Source: Xylogone sp. PMI_703 (lineage: Eukaryota > Ascomycota > Leotiomycetes). From it: DNA of 64,000 nucleotides. Numbering within the stretch: the stretch's first letter is position 1; every line of letters begins with the position of its first letter. Below, piece by piece: positions 57,399 through 64,000 of the stretch. The DNA is taken from contig JAJTUQ010000003.1 in assembly GCA_021399445.1 (NCBI GenBank), positions 1,240,001 through 1,304,000 of the forward strand, written 5' to 3'. The position numbers were made by a program, and so were the translations under genes. The notes below the pieces were generated by a model that made no database searches, was not told the DNA's origin, and saw nothing but the letters and a program-made list of their open reading frames with translations.

Positions 57399-59385
57399 TT
57401 AATTCAAGCTCATGGCACTCTTAGGCACCTTAAACCTGCGTTTTCCAGAGATGAACCAGTCGCCGATGGCAATTAGGATAACGGCTCCCACCAACGGTCC
57501 AGCATAGTTGATTGTACTAGCATCAACTGGTAGGACCGTCGGGAAAGGAAGAAAGATAATGATGTAGATTATATACACCAGAGAAAACAAATTGATCGGG
57601 ATACCCCAGTGTCCAAGCTTGAAAGGGCCGTAGACTGGATGACGGTTTTGCAGTTTTCGGAGAAGAATGAAAAAAATGGGGATGAAATATGAGATGTAGA
57701 GCGCGATTGTCGGGAGAGATATGAGCGCGTTGAATGCGGTTGCTGATGGAATGTTGATTATGGCTAGGAGACAACAGATGACACCAACTAGTCCAAGAGC
57801 ATTGATTGGAATTTTGAAGCCAGGGTGGACCTATAACGGAGATGTGGTATTAGATACAGATACTGTTACAAGGTTGGTCAAATCTGGGAGAACTCACGTA
57901 GGCAAATGTCTTGGAAAAGGGAAGACCTTTATCCCTAGAGAATGCCCAGGTCAAACGAGACACGGAAGCAAAGATGTTGAACAGCGAAATAAACAGGATA
58001 AAAGCCATCATGACTACAAGAATGTTGGTGGCAGCAACAGACTTGGTGGCTTCCCAGTAGACCTCAATAATGGGGAGACCTGTTGGGGTGTTCGTAACTG
58101 CTTCGATGTCTCCAATGCAAAATAGCACCGCCACCATATATGCCCATTGCATGATACTGTTAAGAGTAACGGCGGATATCATGCTATGTGGAACACGCGT
58201 TCGAGGCCCATTGACTTCATCACCTGCAGTAAATATTAGCAATGACTCGTGCATGATGTACTTAAGGTATACCCACTCATGTGTAGGACACCGTCAAATG
58301 ATGTAATGGGGAATGTAACTGTTAATAGGCCAAGGTTAAAAGCAACTCCAGGGTTTGTCCAACCACTGAGATCGTGTGTGAGAGTTCCAAACACGTATGA
58401 GGAGTCACTCCGATGAGCTAAAAGTACCAACGTAATGATAGATATAATGAAGAACACAACGTGGCAGATGCCCCCAATCATCTCTAGGGTGTTGAGCATC
58501 TTCCTAAACCAGAAGTTCCACACCACTGGAAGTATCACAAAGCCCCACATTATAAGAGTTCCATGCCATCGTTCTGGCTCGTAGTCCGGGTAGTTGAAGA
58601 TTGCGAGACCGATGACGATGTTGGAAAGATATGCAGGACTTGCTGCGGTTACTGTGATCCAGGCAAAAATTGTCATCCATCCTAGAAACAAAAGAGATTA
58701 GCAACGGTGCTAGAAAGGCAAAAAGCTGTCAGAGAGACACGCACCTTGAAACAGGCCCCAGAACTCCGGATATATAGGCGCAAAAGCCGCTGACCATCGA
58801 TATTGAGCTCCAACCACGGGGTCCCTATGTTTTGGCAGGTGAGTAAATGTATTATTCCCTATGCAATTTGACTGAAAGATCGTACATTGAGGCCATCTCA
58901 GCCAGCGAGATAGCAATCGCCGTGGAACCCACGCCGGAAATTATACTGCCGTAAACCAGAGAAGCTGGACCCCTAAACCATTCTTAGTCAATCTCTCCAT
59001 TTTATTGTGCATGACCATCTTCTAGAGCCCTGCAAGTCTCTAGACTTACCCATTCAACAGGCTGAACTGAAATGAAGTGCCCGCAGCTTCCCATGCGGCT
59101 TGCAGAGTAAAGCCAAAGTTGACAATGGCTGCTGGGTTGATGAATCTCTATCCATATCTGTTAGCGACTGCCTCCTCCGTTGTCTAGTAGATGATTTTGT
59201 CATATCAGGCCAAGGAAAGGCAGGGCACATGGACTCCAGGCTAGACATACTTCAAGCGCTCCCTTTTCTGATGGTGGATCCGAACCGATCTGCTGTTGCG
59301 CAACCACATCCGTCTCGAGCCTCTCCTCTTTACTGGTGCCGCGCTCCTCCATGGTGATCATCTCTATGGATTTGTCGGTCTCCAT
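57399..59385 (-). CDS. Amino acid/GABA/choline-type permease (APC superfamily)
   Basis: A multi-exon minus-strand gene that starts at 59385 (M-E-T-D-K-S-I-E-M) and stops at 57399. Exons with clear protein similarity are about 59385-59253, 59135-59049, then pieces down to 57399. The joined protein has a polar leader and about 12 hydrophobic segments. Typical runs are FQFSLLNGGPASLVYGS, WMTIFAWITVTAASPAYLSN, D-E-V-N-G-P-R-T-R-V-P (the family's conserved D-E...P segment) and FSRDKGLPFS. Fungal members import GABA, choline, or polyamine-like amines (UGA4/HNM1 type) through the plasma membrane. Exact edges of the middle exons were not fixed. Substrate unknown. Confidence 0.87.
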
Positions 59386-61702
59386 ATCCAGGCGAGGCGA
59401 CCTTTTCACAGCAGTGCCGAATGTAGTAGTGAAGAATAGAAGCCCAGTATCGCAGACTGGGAGCAAGCTGAGCCAGGTCGCGAAACAGAAGAATGGCAAA
59501 TGCACAGGACGGGTTTGCCAGGGAGAAGCAAGGGCGGAGCTGGACTAATGGAGGGCCAAACCACGCTGCTGGGAAGCATGACAAAAAAACCGGCTGACTG
59601 GACACTCTGACTATGGGGTGCAATTACTACCCTAGGTCGGCACTTGGTGGAAATGTGAGGTCGAAGAGGGTTCGCGCCTGGAAGCCATCATTGGGAGCTT
59701 GATGCGGAGCGGTGGCGGTTGCGGCATCTCACTCCACCACTTTCAGGAAATGCGAAAAGTGACAGATGAGCCCAGCGCTGTAGGTACCGTAGCTTTCAAT
59801 AGCTTTCAACAGCATTCAACAGCATTGTTTGGGTGGTGTCAGCGCTGCAGTGGCACCCCAAGTACGAACTGCCGGGGCAACCTCGTTTGTATAGAAATCC
59901 CACCTTATGCTTCATGGCAGCCGTGACAGCGACCAGGGAGGAGAACATGAGGTCTTCGCCTGCAGGATACCAAAAGGCAGAGAAAGCCATGCGAGTACGA
60001 CCCTACAACGCCCACTTCCCCAATCGAAACCGCGTGCAGAAATGACCGCATGCTCATCATCTTCCTCATCTGCACACATTCCCGTCCACACTGCACCGTA
60101 CCCGCAACTGGATCCGCTGCGAGCGCAACGCTCTGGGTTCAGGCGGGCTATCTGACGGGCATGGGCATACGAACAGCTCTCAAAGACCACCCGCGGGGAC
60201 AAAACAAACCTCGACCAACCGTGCTGGATTATTGTGGCTGGGAGGTCGGAAAATAGGGGAGCAGCTGGGGAGGCCTCCGAGAGGAGGAAAGAGCCGTGCC
60301 GCTGCCTCGTGAGCAAGCCCGGGGAGACGGGTCTGAGGCCTGGAGCAGAGAGAGCGGGAGGTGGTGCAGATGCCGCTGCATGAGGCCGGTTACCACCGTA
60401 CCAAACTTTGTATCCTGTTCACGTCCTAGACCGGTAGAAAGTATGGAGTATGGACGTAGCTGTGCCTATTTGGAGACAAGAAAGGCAGCCGCTGGGCGCG
60501 GGCGAAATTGTAGCAGGAGGGTTTTGGTGGCTGGAGCTGGCAATGTTTGGGTAGCATCCGGGGAACCGTCAGCGCTGCCCCAGCCCAATCAGCGCCAGAG
60601 AGCCATGCAACGCTGCTATCTTCGCGGGCCCTCGTCGTCCACCCGGGACTGGGAAAAGTCCAGAAAAAGCAATGGAGATGCCAGTCGGATGCAGGGACCA
60701 AAGACAGCACCGCTCGCCAGATCGCGAGCGTGTGTGATGAAGTGTTGGACAGCAGAGTGGAGGAAGGCCCAACTATGGCCATGGCGCTGTCGAAAAAACG
60801 AGATCCGGAGGAACGTCTATTGGCCCTCAAATCTATCTCATAAGGCCTACAGAGCGGTGGACGCTACTCTCATCCTCTCTCATGGATTCCAATTCTCACG
60901 CACTGGTAAAGTGACTGATCATATCAAAAGCCCTTCCCCTCTCCCCCTCTCTCATCAAGGAGCCCGAAGCATCCCCAGAGCCCTGAAACTTCCCCGGGTC
61001 AGTTACGCAGCCCAAGTCTCGATCTCTCCGCCCTACACGCCTCCTTGACGCCTCAATCTGCAGGCAAAGTACGCAGGACAGTGTTGGAACCAACGAGGAT
61101 GTTGAGGTTGCAGCGCCACGCATAGCCTCCGGTGTGACTGCCCTGTAGAAGCCAGGAAAGGCTTATCTCACTCACACACAACAGGTGCGCTCTGACCCGG
61201 AAGTACCAAAAGCAGGCAGGCAATTAATCAATCCAGACCACCGGAAACATATCGTTTCGCGGTGCCATCCGGTATACATCTCACTTTGTTTGGGCAGAGG
61301 GAGCGCTGGGACTTGGGATACTGCGTGCGATGCCTTGGGTCCCGTTCTAGACTCCTGGTACATGTACTGTACTGCACATGTAGCATACTTGTACATCTGT
61401 TCCCAATTGTCTTTGCTTTTGCACGCGACAGCTCACCACCTCTTCCTCCCGCCTGCTGTTGCACTGCGAGACGAGCAGGAAGGGACCAGGGCTCCGGCGA
61501 CTCAATTCACACAATCAGTATCATGGGTTCACTGTTCACCAAAAAAATCTCTCCTCAATCTCTCGCTTTGTGATTCCATTGCCCTGGTTGCGTGCTTCGT
61601 CGGAGAGATAAGGGGGATCCTCCATGGCCTACAAGTATCCTGTACCTTCCAAATGATCCACTCTGCGCTCATCCGCCAGCATCTTCTTTACTCGACTACG
61701 AG
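59386..61702. other. GC-rich 2.3-kb non-coding region
   Basis: This gap between divergent genes is distinctly GC-richer (59,500-61,100) than the rest of the window. It therefore carries long chance frames on both strands, including one of 250 codons at 60296-61048 whose composition (Arg, Ser, Trp, Cys rich, no domain) is not protein-like. It likely contains long promoters or leaders of the permease and the membrane protein, possibly non-coding transcripts. Confidence 0.5.
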
Positions 61703-63313
61703 ATGATAATGTCATCGCCGGCGAGCTATCCGACCAGCTATCCGCCGTTTTTCGAGGTCACTGACGACAATAGAGGCCCCTATGCTGTTGTAGTGGCGTT
61801 CTCGTCAATTGTATTGATGGTCTCGGTCGCTGTGATTCGATATCTGCTCGCTGGACGACAGAAGGTCGAACTCGAGAAGGATGATACCTTCTTTGCTGTA
61901 GCCGTGGTACGTTGTTTTATCTACCTGGCGTAGAGCTGGGAGAGATCCTGGGAAGCTAACGAGAAAACGGTCGGTCTAGGCATTTGCCATTGCCAACGCG
62001 CTATGTTTTTACAGAGCCGTAGTCGCTGGTTTAGGGAAGCACATCGATGATGTGGGATCCAACAATCTAGTCTCTTACTATAAGGTAACTCTCTCAGCTT
62101 GTCATCTCTTGTTTTTGTCAAAAAGGCCTCCAGTAGCTAATCTTTCTTTATGATTGCTAAGTTAATGTACACCGCCCAATTGCTTGGAATATTCGCTCAA
62201 GGAGCCTCAAAAACCTCGATGATAATGTTATACAGACGGATAACGCCCGAACGGAATGTAATGCAATTCATCTTTCTTGTATGTATCGGCCTTTGGGTGA
62301 TAATCTCGACCTTCCTTTTCGCTTTTCAATGCGCACTACCCAAGCCTTGGATCTTTGCTCCGTCGCAATGTACCACGCACGGCCGTGTACAATTCCCAAT
62401 AATCGTCTTCAATATGATCACCGATACCATGTTATTTCTGGGTATTCTTCCCATTGTTTGGATACTGAATACATCTCACGATACACGCTTTGTCGTTATT
62501 TTACTGTTCTCGTCTCGCTTGCTGTAGGTTGTTGGATATTGGAGATGATAGGAAACAAGAGTTCTAACTCTCAGTAGCGTCGTAGCCATGTCCATTGGAC
62601 TGCTCGTCTCTGTTTCAGAGACCATAACTGATACAGACCAAACTTGTAAGTGTGCAGTGTTCCTTGATCATAAGACTTATAAGAGGCAGGAGTAACAGTT
62701 TGTAGGGTCAAGTCTACCTCGAGCAATATGGGATATGTATGTGCGTCTTTCATAAAACCGTGTCACCATATAGACTCACCGGAGTTCTAATATAAATTTC
62801 GATGAGCTGATTTTATGAGCTATTAGGTCCGTGGTTTTTGTCTCCGTAGTAACTGCTACTATCCCTCGAACAAACACTTTCTGGGTCTCTCTTCAATCAG
62901 GAAAAGCTTCGGCTGGCGTAACTGATTTTGAGCTGTCCAACTCTCCCTCACACGGGCTCTCACTTACTCGTGGTGATAAGAAGAGTAACAAGAAGAACAA
63001 CTCCAACAGCTGTATCAGTTCCGGCTCGCAATCCCGAACTCACAGTCTGTCTGACGAACCCAATCTGAGAAGTCCAAATAGCCATCTAAGACTCATCCCC
63101 AAAACTGGAAACAAAGTCAGCACCAAGATATTTTCTGATTCGGCGGATCGTGATCACGGGAGCGATGAGACTGAACTGGTAGCAGACAGCGCACCAGTGG
63201 GAGGCTTAGAGGACGACGACAGGAGCCAGAGCAGTACGGCCGTCGGCACAACCAGTGCCGGGATATACAGAAGTACTCAGGTGTCCGTTGTTGAAGAGCA
63301 TGTGACGCGTTGA
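61703..63313 (+). CDS. Seven-TM rhodopsin-domain membrane protein (PTH11-like)
   Basis: Six exons (61703-61906, 61980-62084, 62162-62523, 62575-62645, 62706-62736, 62827-63313) give 419 residues. Seven hydrophobic segments fit the fungal rhodopsin-like family, with the conserved L-Y-R-R-I-T-P loop after TM3, a Q-C-A-L-P-x-P-W turn and A-I-W-D-M-S-V-V before TM7. There is no CFEM domain at the N-terminus. A cytosolic Ser-rich tail of about 130 residues could be phosphorylated. Relatives include PTH11-type receptors for surface sensing, but most members are uncharacterised. The ATG at 61703 is followed by another two codons on; either could start. One exon is only 31 nt. Confidence 0.85.
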
Positions 63314-64000
63314 GTAGTTGATGCTAACTACATAAGTGTTGGTTTTGTTTTTAATAGGCTTGGGTTAAATGGATTGGGCTACGGGAATATAGCGGGATTG
63401 GACGGAAAAGGGTCATAGGGATTTAATATGAGTAGGATTTGTTTAGGTCAGGGTTTGGGAGTCTTTGAGCATGGAAATGCTTCATGGCTATGGAGTTGAT
63501 AAGTGGGATTGAAAAGTTGGCCGTTCTTTCTTCTCTGGGACTCTATGTAAGGTTCTACTGAGGCGTTTCCTTTAGCATGTACAGGTGCAGTACCGGTATA
63601 GTGATTATGATAGTATAGACTAGGGCAACAGTCCCACAGCCTTTCAGAGGACTTTAAGGTTCTAGACTGGTGAGGCTGGAATCACTCTGCTGAGTTTGGG
63701 GAACTCCATTGTGTACTGGGGTTCCCAATATCTGTCATATATGATCAGTCCACGGCGCATTTGTGGCATCTAACAGTGTAACAAATCAGCTTTGTCCATG
63801 AGTTACGGCATTCTTGGTACGCTATCAGCCAGGGAGCAAGCAGCCACACATCCAGCCATTGAACACCCTCTAGAGTAGTCAATATGCGGGGAGAGTCAAA
63901 AGCGATCCGGTGGTATATTTTTACTGTAACGTGTGGGATCGGAACAACACCTTGCAGCCCAGGGGGGCCCATGGCTTTGCTGCACTGCAACTCTAACTCA
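63314..64000. other. Intergenic region to window edge
   Basis: 687 bp after the membrane protein gene. One 81-codon minus frame at 63745-63990 has no family resemblance. Nothing else recognised. Confidence 0.4.

Noticed and set aside
60296..61048. 250-codon plus-strand frame as a gene
   Set aside because: It lies in a GC-rich region where long frames arise by chance. Composition is not protein-like and overlapping frames of similar length exist on both strands.
1..64000. CRISPR arrays, rRNA or tRNA genes
   Set aside because: No regularly spaced direct repeats were seen, and no sequence with a convincing B box plus cloverleaf was found by eye; a tRNA scan would settle the latter.

Overview
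The window reads as nuclear DNA of a filamentous ascomycete (Pezizomycotina). The genes carry many short introns (mostly 49-67 nt, GT...AG, often with a CTAAC-like branch site). Gene families include Zn2Cys6 regulators, a HET-domain gene, DHA1/DHA2 MFS transporters, CYP-type P450s and a rhodopsin-like membrane protein. AT-rich, stop-riddled repeat DNA looks damaged by RIP-type C-to-T mutation. No bacterial operons, CRISPR arrays, rRNA or tRNA genes were recognised. Nearly all gene models were assembled by hand from reading frames and splice sites and are unverified by transcripts. The species cannot be named.

Layout. 0-8 kb: the 5' end of an MFS transporter gene (cut by the window edge), a secreted multicopper oxidase, and four small enzymes of the kind found around atrochrysone/emodin-type polyketide synthases: a DUF1772 anthrone-oxygenase-like protein, an EthD-domain protein, a SnoaL-like protein and an NmrA-like reductase. 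8-17 kb: a repeat-rich, gene-poor island with a 2,977-bp TIR transposon, smaller inverted-repeat elements, and three small cysteine-rich secreted proteins. Two of these are divergently arranged paralogues with a duplicated YPNCGC motif. 17.8-28.7 kb: a versicolorin/naphthol-reductase-like SDR, a Zn2Cys6 regulator sharing a promoter with a DHA2 MFS transporter, a decayed HET gene, and an FAD monooxygenase. 30-43.5 kb: mostly ordinary genes (cytosolic PLA2-like lipase, SIRT5-like sirtuin, 2OG-Fe(II) oxygenase, GH28 pectinase, zinc ADH, tyrosyl-tRNA synthetase). 44-52 kb: a 429-bp palindromic element, two P450s, an enoyl-CoA hydratase-like protein and another small secreted protein. 54-64 kb: an alpha/beta hydrolase, an amino-acid/GABA/choline-type permease, a 2.3-kb GC-rich gap and a PTH11/rhodopsin-like membrane protein.

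How they may work together (inference): the 0-8 kb enzymes plus the SDR, FAD monooxygenase, regulator and transporters look like the tailoring half of an anthraquinone or xanthone-type pathway. The multicopper oxidase could do phenol coupling. No polyketide synthase or thioesterase lies in the window, so either the cluster continues past the left edge or it was split by the repeat island. The P450/enoyl-CoA hydratase group at 44-52 kb may be a second small metabolic group. The most unusual items are the YPNCGC paralogue pair with a matching 58-nt intron in each, and the repeat-interrupted anthraquinone module.
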